From contig JALGQZ010000014.1 of NCBI GenBank assembly GCA_023105745.1, positions 9,977,888 to 10,041,887 of the forward strand: a DNA stretch of 64,000 nucleotides, given 5' to 3'. The stretch's first letter is position 1. Each line of letters begins with the position of its first letter. This document shows, piece after piece, positions 38,607-52,500 of this stretch. The position numbers were made by a program, and so were the translations under genes. The notes below the pieces were generated by a model. It was not told where the DNA came from, did not search any database, and saw only the letters and a program-made list of their open reading frames with translations. Source of the stretch: Austropuccinia psidii (taxonomy: Eukaryota > Basidiomycota > Pucciniomycetes > Pucciniales > Sphaerophragmiaceae).

Positions 38607-39819
38607 ATTTTTGATTCATTTTAATGTGAAGTATTTTTGTTTCTTTTGATATTTATTAGTTTTTTGACCCATTTTTTATCAGGTACCTGGCTTAGAAAAC
38701 TGGTGAAAATTTATATTTCAATACGCCTTCAAGTCCATCAATGTCCATGGTAATGGAAACTGTGGCGGCAGAACAGTAGGCCATTACATTTACAAGACTT
38801 GGGATAAGTGGATTTATGTCAGAGGGTACTTGGCTGGATAAATTCAAAAAAAATATCTTTATGAAGCTATGAAGACTTTGGTACCCTCAGTATCCTCTTA
38901 TTTGGAAAGAATTGAGTGGTATGAAGATTTTGGCCAGGCTCCCAAGAGCAAGTGGATGTCCATGCCTGATATGGGGCAGCCAATTGCAAATAAGTATCAA
39001 AGACAAGTTTTCTATTTTTCTGCAGTCCAATATTTCTCCTTTTTCCCTTATTTCTGTCCTCCAAATAACAATCCACCCATTTTCATGTGTTTCTTGGATA
39101 GCTGTTCTCATTTTTTTCATTGCATATCATCCTTTCAAAAGCTTACCCTGTCCCCCTATTACTCTTAGCTGGGAATTTCATGCCAAATCACGAGCCCTGT
39201 GTGGGAAGATAAGCTTAAGAAACACAGGATGCTATATTTTTCCAATCTCCCCCCCCCCTTCAAAAAACCCCACTATTTTGGAGGTTGATTCAGATTGATT
39301 TTTTTATATACAATTTATGCCAATTATCCCCCTCCTCAGTCATATTTATAGCCTAAATCTAATCTCAGCCTCATTTTTAATCAAGAATGTGGCACTTTTT
39401 GTACTTAAAAATAGTAATATTATAAACATGAAAAAATAATGTAAAAACAAACCTTTTTGGCCTTCACTTGTCCCACAAAAAAAATCCCCAAAATTATGGG
39501 CTTATGTTTTTTGATTCTCAATATTGAACGCTTCATTTCAAAAATAAATGGAGTAAATTCATAAGTGGCAACATTTTTAATGAATTTCTTAAAAAAATAG
39601 GCAAATTTTCCAAATTGGCCAAATTGGAGAAATTTGGCAAAAAAAAATGAAAAAAATTGGGAATCTTCACATCCCATTTCAAAAAGATTATGGCAAAAAA
39701 AATTAAACAAATTATAAAAACTAAGCCAGAGGAAGGCTTTTGAAAAGATAGGACACTTATGTGTTTTGGCCATGAATTGGTAAAACCATGTAAGGGCTTA
39801 TGTGTGCTTACCAACACTG

Positions 39820-42800
39820 TAAATAAAGTAAATAAATGAATAAATCCCTTTATATTAATCAATTAACAAATGGCCAATGTTTTGGAATGTTTTTCTTTAA
39901 AAGATCTCATCAATAAACCAATCAATTTAGTAAAATTCTTGAAAGATTGAGGTTTTTTTTCTTTGATAAAAAATGAATATCTAATGTCAAAAAATTCTTG
40001 ATTCATGAATTTAATCTTTATTTTTTTTCATTTGTTGAAGCAAATGAATAATCAATTATAAAATCTGATCTTGATAGTTTCATGCCTCTTATAGAAAGCT
40101 TTAGGAAATCTTAAGTCAACTTTTAAAATATATTTAATCAAGAAAATATTTCTGTGTTTTTTTTTGTTATGATTCTTCATTTTTGTTATAACTGACTTTC
40201 ATTAACTTTATTTGATCTTTTTCAATACTTATTTAGGAAATTTATAGTTCTAACTTGTTTTTTTTGTTCTGTTTTTTCTTTCAATTTTGGCAAATAAATC
40301 TCATTGAAAAAAGTCCTCTTTTATCCATAAATGAGAGGCATTTAAGGATTTTTGTACCCTTGAAGCTATAAAATTGTTTCTAACCACACTATATGAGGTT
40401 CAGATTATATTTTTTTATTTTAGGTTGATGGGTTAGAATGATTATTTGGCTATACCTTGGAAAACAAATTTATTCAGTCAATTACAAATACCAGCTAAAA
40501 TATATTAGGTCAGGGTTTTTCTAGTGGTAAAGTTTTCAATTGGTATTTTTGGCAGGTGTGTATACTAGATTACCCAAGCCAATCAATAAAACAGTGATGT
40601 AATTTAAGTCAATTGTCAGTATTAAGTAAAATTATGATGGATATTGAATATATAATCAGTTAAGTATTGAATTCTTGAATTATAAGCTTCAGGAACCTTA
40701 AATTGTAAAAAATTTAATACTTAATAGTAAGAAGTAATAAGAATAACTTAATAATTAATTAATTAAATTTATCATCATTTATGAAAACCTTCTAATCTTA
40801 AAAAAACTCATATTTACTAAAACAATCAAAGAAATTATTATTATTTATTTGAGAAGAATCAGATCCTTTTTTCTAAGATTTTGATAAAAAATTAATTTAA
40901 ATTTTTCCAATTTAATTATAAGGTTTATTTTTTTTATTAAGAAATTTAATCTTCTTATGAATTTTTTTTGGAACTTAATTGAGACTGACTGACCTAATCT
41001 GGTTTCTTTTGTTTAATTTTTTTTTCTTCTACTAACTTTTTAAAGTAACCTTTCTGCTTTTTTTTATCCAATTGTTAAATATTTTAATGTAAATAGAGAT
41101 AGAATAATAAGTTAATTTTATAAAGTGTTAATAAGTTTCTCAAATCAAATTTTCTCTTCAAGGTAAATTTTATATCATTGAATATTTATCTGAATTCATT
41201 TGGGGTGATAACTAACTAACATTTCGAAAAGAAAAAAGTTCTTAATAAGGAAATTAAAGTCATTTTTTTCTAAGATAATTGGAAATTTTATCTCTTATTC
41301 TTTTTATTGGATAAAATTTATGATTGATAACAAGCCTATTATCTGTAGGTGGTGTTGTTAGATGATCCATATAAAAAATTCTCATTAATTAGTAGTTTGA
41401 GATTCTCCTTTTGCAGGAATCTCGTGGTTTGAGTATTCTTCTTTTTATTCTAAGATTAATGGATTTTTTGGTTATGACACCAGAGAACCTTCTTGAGAAT
41501 TAAATTACTCAATATGAGTAGTATTGATATTTAGTGAGGCACTTAAAATCTTCTTGATTTTCGTGATGGTCTACCTATTTTAGGATACAATATATTTTTG
41601 TTACTCCAAGTCTAAAATTCATGAAAGTTTTAGATCATTTTTATCAATATTTTAGTTTATCTTTAAGATTGTTCTATTTAAATCTTAATAATATTACTAT
41701 TTATCAATAAATGATTAATTAATTTCTTCATTATTTCTTTTACTTATCATACACTACTCATTTTTATAAAAGTAATCAGTAATTGTCTAGTAGAATCAAT
41801 TCAAAGATTCTTTAAGTGTTATTTTCAAAAGTTATTATTATCAATTTTTTAAGAAAATCAAAAACTAAGAGGAACTTCTTTAATAATTTAATAAATCACA
41901 CACCAATAGTTCAATAATAATTTAAGAAAGATATTTTTTAATTAATTTGATAGATTATTTTTTTTCAAAGAATTAAAAGTTATATTTAAATAGTAATATA
42001 CCAATTTTATTTATATATATTAAAATTAGAAGTAATAAAGTATTATTATTTTAATTATTTATAAATTATTTAATGACTAATACTTACTTTGGTGGTATTA
42101 ATCATTGAATGAATTAACTGGATGATTATAGGATGTCTATCAAGAAAATAGAAATAGTAGGCTTATTTCAAATCTAAGAACATCTCATAGAGGCATCTAA
42201 TTAAGAAAACTGAAAAACATAATTACTGGGAATCCATTTAGCTTTTTTTATTGATCAAATCACTTTTGGTCATTTGGAATCATTATAAGTACTCAATTAA
42301 GTCATTTTAAATTCCTAAAAATTCATTTATTTTTAAGAAATAAATTAATTAATAGGTTAAATTTTCTTTTTTTATTTGAAAATATTATTTTTTGAATACA
42401 AAATTTATGAAAATTTCATTTGAAATTTACTAAAAGGTTTTTATTTTCTTAAAATTTTTGAAAATTTAATATTTAATGTGGAATTATCAAGAATTGATTT
42501 TAATAAGTAAAACTTTTAATTTAAATTATTAAGTCATAGTTTTTTATTTTGGTTGAGATTATCCCCTATTCTTTCTATTTTTACTTAAAGTTTTAGAAAG
42601 ATTTATTTATAATTTCATCTTCAATTAACTTTTTAGGTTCTACCTCATTTTTCTACATGGCATAAGCAAATAGCATATTGACAGCTAAACCATGAGGATT
42701 TTACATGGATACTAGTCTCAAAAGGGGTTTAATTACTCTTTTTCAGGCTTATAAATATAAAATTCTTAATAATAAACATTTTTGCAGGAATCAGAGTTTC

Positions 42801-42949
42801 TCATTCCTTTTTTTTATATCAAAATAGAAGCTTATTTGCTACTTTCTCATGATTCAATGAAATTTTAACTTGGTAAAAAGTTTCCCAAAAAGGTTTTAAT
42901 GAACCAATTGTTCTAAGATAAGTGATGTGTTCAACTTTTGAATCAAGTT
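39820..42949. other. gene-free AT-rich stretch
   Basis: I see no frame above 60 codons and no family motif. It probably consists of decayed repeats; the far end of the LTR-C copy that starts at 43,490 may lie near 41,610, but the match there is weak. Confidence 0.45.
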
Positions 42950-43490
42950 GCATCTCAAGGGCCTCAGAAGTTGGGTACCCTGGCTCTCTTTGCTATTCTC
43001 ATGTCAAAAATAGTAACTCAGGCTTAAATGACTAATGATATACACTATGGGTTTACCAAAAACTTTGTTTAATAATAAATTCTTCTTAAGGGCCATAAGA
43101 ATTCATAAATCTATTCTTAGTTTATACTTAAAATTATATTTCTCACAATCCTAGTACTTTGGCATGAAAATACACAAAAAAATCACATTTCTTTTATGTG
43201 GTATTGATGATGAGTTGTTGAATTATTTTTGATAATAAAAAATCATATATTTAATTCAAATCTTATTAGCATTATTAAGCTAACCTCGATAAATTTTCTA
43301 TTTGAAATACAAATCTGGCCTTAAATTTATGAATTAACTTATTCACAAGAAAGCTATTTATATTTTTCTATATGAAAATAATGAATTTTGGATATAAAAA
43401 TCAAGGAATCATAGGTTTTTATATTTCAAAAGGTATTTTAATAACATTTGTGGACTATTTGAGTATTTAAAATATACCTCAAGTCTCACA
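42950..43490 (-). repeat. decayed LTR-C start, minus strand
   Basis: On the minus strand from 43,490 it reads TGTGAGACTTGAGGTATA, then GTCCACAAATG, close to the LTR-C beginning. Further in, GGGTACCCTGGCTCT (+ strand, about 42,972) and ACACTATGGGTTTA (about 43,053) match the inverted LTR-C copy near 15,390-15,480. Substitutions and indels are heavy. Confidence 0.5.
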
Positions 43491-44797
43491 TGATCTATTT
43501 TTTGATTTTATATACCCCTTTGTTGAAGGAATAATCCCAATCAGGAGTAACTTTACCTTCCAGCTTAATTAATTAATAATTGATTAAGTGATAAATTGGG
43601 ATAAAGAATTTTTTTGTTTGTCTATCAGATTGAAAGACATTCAAAAAATCCTATGATATATTTATAATATGGATTAATTTATTCAATTTTCATTCAAAGC
43701 TTTTTTCTGAAATTTTTTTAATTAATTACCAAATTGATTGTAGTTCTATATTATTATGGTTTATTTTTTTGTTTTTGATATTAATTTGATTTTATAAATT
43801 GAAGGATTTCATCTGATTGTTTGAATTTTAACTTTTAATAACTTCAATTCTTCTTTGATTTTATCATGTAATCATTTTAATAAATACTTTTTGTTCCACC
43901 AAGCTTTCAAATATATGAGAAAAAAATATTCCAAAAACATTCCTGATTTTGTTTTATTATTGAGAATGATAAGGAGTTTTGAATTTATATGTAATTAAAT
44001 TTTGTGGTTCAACTAATACAGAATTCAATATACCTTTTTGCTTTATTTCAATATTTATTTTTATATAGTTCTTGGTATCATCCTAATTTCATATAATTAT
44101 TCGTATTTAATTATTTGACAAAATCTATTTAATTAAAGGAAATTATTGTATTATTATTATTATTTAAAGAAATAATCAAATATTGAAATTATTTTGATTC
44201 AATTTCTCCTTCATTTAAATATTTTTAAGTATTTTTGATTCAAAATTTACCTTTTTTCAAACTAGATATAATGATTAAAAGGATTATATTTCTCATTTCT
44301 CAAGGAATTCAAATTCTCCAAAAAATTGATTTGAAAATCATTATAATGGAGATTAAAGGCTTTAACTTTTTCATTTCTTTCTACTTTTCTAAGTTAAAAT
44401 TCACCCTAACTTCATTTAATTTTCTTTTTGTTCAATAGTAGTAATTTAATCTTAAGGTTTTTGATGTTTATTATTATTATTAAAATTATAAAAAAAAATT
44501 ATTCATTTATTTGTTCAAATAAATTTCAATTAATTAAAAATCAACAGTTCTTTTTTACTTTTTTTTAATTAATAAAAATTAAAATTATAATTTTAGAATT
44601 TTAAAAAACTTTAAAAAAAAATATTTAATGATTTAGTGAGCTATCAAATTTGAATAAAAGTTGAAAAAAATAATTAATTAAAATTATTATGACAGGAAAG
44701 AAGAAAAACCAAGATTAATCACTTAAAAATAAAAAAATATAAAATTATTGAAATAAATATTATCCATTTATTTAAAATTATAATATATATTATTTTA
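43491..44797. other. AT-rich spacer before MULE-3
   Basis: There is no gene. One 67-codon frame (44,235-44,438) has no motif. Confidence 0.45.
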
Positions 44798-47700
44798 GGG
44801 TGTTGGTGACCCCACATAAGAGGTTTTGTAAAAAATGTAAGGGGTGCCCTGGGCTCATTTCAAATTAAAATGAAACAACAAAAAAACCTGCCAAAACGCC
44901 CCAAAACAGCCCCCTCACCCATTTGATTAACATTTTTTTCACATCCCCGCAAAAAAGAAAACCAAAAGGACCAAACACCCAAATAATCCACATCATCCCC
45001 CAAAAAGAACAATTTTTTTCTTGAAAATAATAATTAAAAACCAAATTTTACAAAGCTTTCCACACATTTTTTTCTTTTTTTTCCCCAAAGACTGCAGTTT
45101 CCTCCAAAACACCCCGCCTCAAAGCCTCTAAAATTCCCTTTATTTACCTTCCCTCTTCTTTTTATTCTTAAATTTAAACCACTTTTTTCACTTTTCACAC
45201 CTTTTATCCCTTCTGTTTCACATTAAAAAAGGTTTGTTCCTCATTCCAAAACTCCCCTTTTTTGAAAAATTCCTACATCTTTTTCACTTCATAATGCTTC
45301 AACCCCCCACTGGAAGTAAATTTCATGCCCTTGAGCTTCTTTGGAATCATGTACATGATGTTTCCAGGGCTCAGGGGTATGCTGTGTCCACCTTGAGGTC
45401 CAATATGACCCACAACCAAATTGAAATAGGTAGTGAGAGGTCTGGGACCCTAAATCCCCACAAAATCTCCTCTAAAAAGTCATTTCAAAAAGGTTTTACT
45501 GTCCATTTAGACTTTATTCCAGAAAATATGCCAAGAGTAACACTTGTACTCTTCAATTCAAAAATACTGAACACAGCCATGATGCAACCAAAAGTATCAT
45601 GGCACATCCTGTTTTCAGAAAATTAAATTAGCAAGAAACATCCCAAATTTCTCAGATATCTGAATCACTGCTCATGCCAAGGCAAAGCCAGGCCCAATTA
45701 TGTAGCCAGAGGGAGTCTGACAGGCCTGTAATACTTCAAGGCATTTACAACAAATTCAATAAAATAAAGAAAGACAGACTTCAAGGCAGAAGGCCCATTT
45801 CTTCTCTTATTGACAACCTCAAAGAGGAAGCTTTTGGGTGGTCCTCTGCAAGGGAGACTGAGGGATATACTACCTCATTGTTTTCTACTAACCCCCTTTC
45901 CATAAAACTCCTTCATGTCTTTCCTCATTCAATTCTTATGGTTTTTACTTATAAAACCAATAATTATAAAATGCCCCTTTCTCATATTGTTAGATTCAGC
46001 TCAAAAAAAATAACACCTTTTCCAGGGTTTTTTGCTTTATTAAGGATGAAACTGAACCCTCATATACTTGGGCATCAAATAAATACATAGAAAAGATTCT
46101 TAGAAACACCAACATTGTTCCCCCTCCGGTTATTGCTATTGACAGGTATTTTGTCCTGAAAAATTCTCTTAAGAAGCTCTTCACAAACTCAAAAGTCATG
46201 TTATGCATTTGGCACATCAATAAGGATGCATCTCCCCATTACATAAAGAAAATTTTCCATGGCAGTGATTTTGTAAATTTCATGGGCCTTTGTAATCAAG
46301 AAATTAACTTTTATCTTTCACTTTCATTCCTGTTATTTTTTTTATTAATGAATTTGGGATCCTATCCTCAGGTCATGTATTCATCTACTGAAAATTCTTT
46401 CAAAGACAACTGGAAGAGACTTCAAAAGCAAGCCAAAAATACTGAAGTGTTTCAATATTTGGAAAACCCCTGGCTTCCTCTAAAGGAGTATTATATTCCA
46501 TCCTGGAACAACTACCATTGTCATCTGGGTGTGGGCTCTACCTCAAGAGTTGAGGGTGCCCATTCCATGGTTAAAATTTGGCTCCAAAGGTCCCCTGGCA
46601 CCCTCCTGGAGGCTGTTAGGGCCCTTCACATGGCTTTCAAGCAACAATTTCTTGAAATAATCAACCTAATCTCCAAGGAAATGATTTTTCATGTCAAGAA
46701 TTTACCTCAAAAAATCTATGCTCTCAATGGCAAGGTGTCTCATTATTCCCCTCAGATGGCCCTTTCAAATTCCAAAACCAAATTTCTCCCCAATGAAAAA
46801 TGCACCAACAAATACAACAATTATCAATGCATACCTTGCAATCACAAGACCCAGAATGCAACTTCCAAGCGCCAAAGACTCTAGATATCAGACTTCAATA
46901 CTCAGTGGCATATTAATTTACCTGTGAGTATTTTTTGATCTTCAATCTTGTAGCTTTTTTTATTAGAACTGATTTTCTTTATCATATTGTTCTCAGACTG
47001 GCTATCAAGGTGATGATCAAAGTGTTGAGAAATAAATACATAATGAAGCCACAATAATCTTTGAAGATATTGTTAAAGACCTTTTTAAAAGACCAATTGC
47101 AGAAATCACCCCAATTCTTCAGCATTTTCAAGATTCTTTTACTGGAAAAAGTCTCTTTTGATCAAATTCCCATAACTTGGGAGGATCAATAATATTATGA
47201 AGACCCATTAGTCTTTGAAAATATCTGTGGGAGACCTCAATGAGCGAAATAAAAATAAAAATAAAAGATATCCCTCAAAATTTGAAATCATTGAAAGTCA
47301 ATCCAAGAAAAGAGGAAGACCCCCATTCAAAGTGACAAGCACAAGAGCTTCAATATCACAGCTAATTGAACCCCCTCAAGTTATGAGAGTGGATTAATCT
47401 TAAGATTCTGAAGATTCTGAGGCCTCATTATCAAATAATCACTTCATCAGATTCATTACCTTCAGAAGCTTAATTGAATGAATATGGAAAATAAGGAGTC
47501 ATCTTAAGAAGGTCCAGAATATTGGCCAAGAGTAGCATAGCCTCACAAGCAAAGTCCCACAAGCCTGAAACAACTTTGAATATATATGATGCAATTGACT
47601 TGACCTTTGAGCATTTCCAAAGCAATTATCACACAAGTTATCAATGCTCCCAGCTCTTTTGGAGTTTCTGATTCATTTTAATGTAGATTTTTTTGTTTCT

Positions 47701-48795
47701 TTCAATATTTATTGATTTTTTGGACCTATTTTTATCAGTTACCTGGCTCAGAAGACTTTCCAAATTTTATATTGAAATACACCTTTAATCCCATCAATTC
47801 TTAGGTTAATGGAAACTGTGACAACAGAACAGTATCCCATTACATTTACAAGACTCAAGATAAATGGGCTGATATCAGAGGTGACTTGGCTGAAGAAATT
47901 GAAAAAATCAATACCTTTATGAAGCCATGAAGATTTTGGTACCCTTAGTATCCTCTTATTTGTACAGACTTGAGTGGTATGAAGATTTTAGCCAGGCTCC
48001 AAAGAGCAAGTGGATGTCCATTCCTGATAGGTGGGATCCAAATTCAAATAAGTATAAAAGACCAATTTCCTTTTATTCCACAGTCCAATATTTTTCTTTT
48101 TTCCCTTATTTCTGTCCTCCAAATGAAAATTCACCCGTTTTTTGGATAGCTGTTCTCATTTTTTCAGTTGGATATCATCATTCCTAATGTTTACCCTGTC
48201 CCCCCCCCATTACTTTGAATTGGGAATTTCAAGCCCAACCGTAAGCCCTGGGGTGGGAAGATAAATTTAAGAAACAAAGGATTTTATATTTCTCCAATCT
48301 TCCTCTCCCCCCCCTCATAAAAAACCCACTATTTTGGAGGTTAATTCAGATTGATTTTTTTTTGTATATACAATTTATGCCAATTATCCCCCTCCTCAGT
48401 CCTGGTTATTTCCTTAATCCCACCTCAGTCTCTTTCTTTTATCAAACATGTGGCAATTTTGTACCTGCAAATAGTCATATTCCAAACCTGAAAAAAAATA
48501 TTGGAAAAAAACCCATTTTTTTGGGCCTTTGCTTGTCCCACCAAGAAAAACTCCCAAAATTATGGCCTTCTGTGTTTTTATTCTCAAGATTCTCCCCTTC
48601 AATTTAAGGAAAATTTAATTCATAACTGGAAAAATCTTTGATCAATTTTACAAAAAACTATTCCAAATTGAACAAATTTGGGGATCTTGACATCCCATGT
48701 TGAAAGAGATATGGCAAAGAAATATAAAAATCCTCAAAACCAAGTGTGAGGAATTTTGTTTTGAAAAAAAGGCCACTGATGTGTGTTACCTAAAT
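44798..48795 (+). mobile_element. MULE-3, decayed Mutator-like element
   Basis: Its left end GGGTGTTGGTGACC...CATAAGAGG and the nearby GGGGTGCCCTGGGC match MULE-1. The right end stops short at about 48,795 inside the counterpart of GGTCACTTACATG, so the right TIR is truncated and no target duplication can be checked. Only one copy of the unit that is duplicated in the MULE-1 3' region is present. Confidence 0.7.
45294..48344 (+). pseudogene. MULE/OTU transposase of MULE-3, broken
   Basis: It is homologous to MULE-1 over its length. The ATG at 45,294 matches the MULE-1 start. The FAR1-like section is shifted near 45,480. The helical block resumes at 45,674. The first Asp of the DDE set is lost (MDCTYKTN reads MVFTYKTN, about 45,940), while IDRYF keeps the second (about 46,140) and VGSTSRVEGAHSMV keeps the Glu region (about 46,530). 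The first intron donor is GAAATT rather than GTAATA. AT-hook GRPPFK is at about 47,312. The OTU Cys block VNGNCDNRTV (about 47,805) keeps Cys but has lost the preceding Asp. It ends at TAA 48,342-48,344. Confidence 0.75.
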
Positions 48796-49519
48796 CCACA
48801 TTTTTAATCTATATATACATCCATTTTTTGGATGGATTTTTTTGGTAAACAAATATATCAGGTTAGCTCAATGAAAATTTATGGATGAACATTGATTTTA
48901 ATACAGCACAGATGTCAAAATTGTATGTACCAAGTAAGGGTATTTTTTGGTCCCTAATTTTGGTTTTTACTGACTCGTGTGTCTCTTTATTTCTATGTGT
49001 TTTTATTCATTATCCAACCAGAATATACTCTAAGTACTATATACCTAAACTTCATAAACCTATTTGAAGTGTAAATGCACTTGGTTCCAGATAGATTTTC
49101 AATATCCACCTTTCCAATATAAAACACAGTTGGGTTCCCAACTTATTTTCAATTGATAACAAATAAATGTTTTATAACCATCAATGTTTCTAGATTGTCC
49201 CTAATTTATCAGAAATATTTTATTTTAATTTCTTTATAAAATACTCACTCAAGTCTTATTCAGCTCATCATTATCATTCAGAATTCAAGATTTAATTCAA
49301 ATTCTATTATTTCTTAGGAATTTGATAAAAAAACAGAAAGATTTGTGATAGGTTTGGCTATAAAGATAATTCCTGTGTTATGAATTCCCCTTCAAGTACT
49401 TATCAGTAATCTTCACCACTTCCTTTTCATTTTGGCGGCAAGTCTTAATTTTCACAATTTTTCTTTAGCTGACTTATATTATTTCACTTAACTAAACCTC
49501 TTTAGGTATAATTTTCTCA
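48796..49519. other. spacer between MULE-3 and the hAT relic
   Basis: No gene is recognised. It could include the left terminal region of the hAT element, whose ends I could not locate. Confidence 0.4.
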
Positions 49520-52500
49520 ATAATGGATACCAGCTATCTGAGCTCTGAGGATTAGTGGGGTAAGTATTTACCAGGTTAGAAGGGGTAGAGCTACTTCAAA
49601 TTCAAAGAAGAGACAGCACATAAGTTCCAGTTTATATGAATACTTTGAGGTAAGTCTGCTTTGAACTTCTCAGGACCTTTTTTACTAAAGTTGTTTGATT
49701 TTTTTCAGACTCCAAATAATTCTAATTGTGTATTTATGGGATCAGATTGAAAATATGTTTTGATATATATACCCAAAAGATTTTGCATTTCAAGTATATC
49801 ATCTACTAATATTACTGTATAAAGCCCTGAAACCAGAACCTCATCTACCCTTTTTGTGATTTTACAAAATTGCAACTACTGTATTGTTTCTCAATACCTC
49901 CAACTTGAATAAGAATCAATCCAAGTGTTGTGGCCAATATAATGCTTTGAATTTAAGATTCCAGGGTCCATTGACCCTAGCCTTGGGACCAAGTTTTCAT
50001 CCAAAAGATGAAGAGTGTCAGCCTGTGACTCAAAACCAGAGCACAAGCATGACAGCCAAATACCATAAACCAATGTTAAAGTTAATATACCACCAAAGCA
50101 TGGAGCTTGGCCAAACCAGATCAAAAGTTATCGAAAGAAATAGGAAACTCACCTCTTTCCAAATATAAAAGTCCTGTCATCATAGAAAAGAATAACAAAG
50201 TTATTCCTGCTCAAAGTTGTTGCTGAGCATAAATCTTGATTTTCACCTCTCATCTGAAATCCAGAGGAAGAGGTTTAGCCCCAGCAAATGGGTATTTAAA
50301 TTGAAGCTCTAAGTCAGGTCTATCCATTGGTACTAGCCAAATTGAGCTAACACCAAGATTACAGAGGTTATGGCCAAAATAAGCTCAAATAAAGGTGAAT
50401 AAAATATTCACCTCTCATCTAACTTCTACAGCTTTAGTGTGAGATACTTGAAGTGGGTTTTTGTTGGAAAGAGCACAATCAGGGCTATCTGATGGCTCAT
50501 TCCATTTCCCCATATCTCATCTAGAACAAAGGTTATGGAGAAAACAAGCTCCATACAGATATTCAGCAAATCATCTATCTGAATAACAAAACTTGCACAT
50601 GTAATAACTTTGCCACATCAAATTTTACCTATACCAAATGAGGTACCATTTTGTAGATCACATCCAGGGCTACAAAATGAACCAATTATTAGCTCAATAT
50701 CCCAAAAACTGACAAATCTATGGAAGTTTTAAGTCTCAAATCCCACAATTGGGTCAATACACCTTTTCTGTGGGATAATATCCCATAGCCATAATTATGA
50801 GGTGTCAAAGAGACAAAGAAAAATGTTTATACTTAAATACCTCATAGTAAATTCAATAATGGGGTTCCATACAGGTTCTGTACAGCATTCTATGTGTCAT
50901 ACGCGTCAGAAGAGTGCTGTGTGGTCCCCAGATGAAAATGTTTACCCTTTATTGGTGAAAAATTCCCAGATGTGGTTTCAAAGCCACATCTGAGCCCAAT
51001 ACTGTGTATACAGGCTTTGTGGAAACAACAATCCAGTACTCTGAAGTGAAAAACTTTTCACTTCCTCTATGAAAATGGTTTAAAGGGCCATTCCACCCCA
51101 TTTTAGGATAAAAGGAGGCTTTTTCTCCACCAAAAAATATTTCCTCATCCTGCTCTTTAATTCCTACGCAGTACAACTGTCAAAAACCATTATACCTTTG
51201 GAAATAACCAGGTATAATTATAAATTTAACTATTGTAGTCTCTTATTATAATAAAACAATTGAGAAAGCTGCACCCAGGGCTTTCAACAGCGCTCACCAT
51301 CACTATTTCTTAATAGTAAATCCCTTAATACTCCATTTTGAAACCCTTATTTTCATCTTCAACATTTTTTAAAGTAATTTCACCATGTCACAGTCATAGT
51401 TAAAGTTGTAAATAGTCTTATTATAGCTTTAACATAGACTCAGCCTGACAAAGAGGCCCTCCATAGGACCTTTGTGAAGTTTGTGGTTTCTAGTCAGCTA
51501 TTCCTTTTTTGTATCTTAAATTTTTCAGCTCCACAGTGTGTTATCACATTTGGAACCTAGCTTTTTTCTGGCCAAATCACAATACAATAATGGATACTTA
51601 CACTCAGCTCTACTTTGGATTAAGAAAAGGAACTAATTGATTAAATTTAATTATATCTTAATAGAACCTTAATCTTCATGCCCTTGATTTCTGGAAAACC
51701 AAGGATCATATCCAAAGCTACCTTTTTTTTGTTCAATGGATTGATCCAACCCAATTTAGTTTTTGAAAGACCTTGTTATCATTTGAGGTAAGAAAACAGG
51801 TTCTTAGTCTTTTTTGTTGTGTTTTTAACTCTTTAAATTCCCTTTTATAGATCCTGAATTTGTCTCACACCTTCTAGTAACTTTCCTTGAGAATTTGGGA
51901 ATCACTCTCTAAACATGGCGTTCCTGGGCATCACTATAGCATTACTAGAGATAATTCTGCAAATATTTAATCAAGGATTAATTTCCTTGAACACAAATAC
52001 AATGGGATCAACATAGAGTGGCTGGATAATCACAGGTTCTATTAGTGTGCATTTCATGTGATTTATTTGGTGGCCAAGGAATTCTTAAGCTTGATGGGTT
52101 AATCAAGTAATTACAATTACTTAGCTGCTATTAGGTCCCCATTTGATGAAATTTAAGACAATTAAACTCTCTCAACCAAGAACGTACAGGGCAAGCCTTA
52201 TATTTCCCATATTAGAATTAACTCATATTAACAAGATTTTTTTTACCTACAACCTAAAAGGTGAAAATCTACAAGAAACAGACCACTTTAGAAACATACA
52301 ATTGATCCAATTGAATCAAATTTATTACTAGTAATAATATATCCTCCACAAGCAAAGAAAAAGGTGATACCATACCTCCATCTTCCTTGCCATCAGAGAA
52401 GTAGATATGCCTCAAGGGCTTTGTACTCACAAATAATAATTTCATCCACTTTCAGGATCCAATGTTGTAAAATGCTTGAGGGACCTCTTCTCTCATACAC

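Larger units (their letters stand above)
16438..39288 (+). pseudogene. MULE/OTU transposase of MULE-2, broken
   Basis: This is homologous throughout to the MULE-1 gene. The ATG at 16,438 is the counterpart of the MULE-1 start. The FAR1-like section has lost about 45 bases around 16,535, including residues of the zinc finger, and carries an early TGA. A readable frame runs 16,495-17,007 (CPFRFYTRKYA, HSHD). Later parts include MDCTYKINNYK (17,039), the VGSTSRVEG glutamate region (about 17,625; EGAHAMV has become EGSQDVV), and the AT-hook GRPPSK (about 18,395). Ty3-A is inserted at 18,750. The OTU part resumes at about 38,690 with GNGNCGGRTV and ends at the TGA 39,286-39,288. In the OTU block the Asp before GNC reads Asn, and multiple stops and shifts make it non-functional. 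Confidence 0.75.
15955..39819 (+). mobile_element. MULE-2, Mutator-like element interrupted by Ty3-A (and Ty3-B within it)
   Basis: Its start (TTTGGTAAAAACAAATAAG) and end (GCTTACCAACACTG) are decayed versions of the MULE-1 TIRs. The two halves, 15,955-18,749 and 38,612-39,819, together make about 4.0 kb and follow MULE-1 in order. The junction falls in the intron just after the third coding exon and is marked by the Ty3-A target duplication ATTTT. The flanks show only a tentative 6-of-8 match (AACATAAA against TAAATAAA). Confidence 0.75.

Noticed and set aside
44235..44438. 67-codon frame rich in Phe, Ile and Lys
   Set aside because: The composition is what AT-rich random sequence gives; no homology or context.
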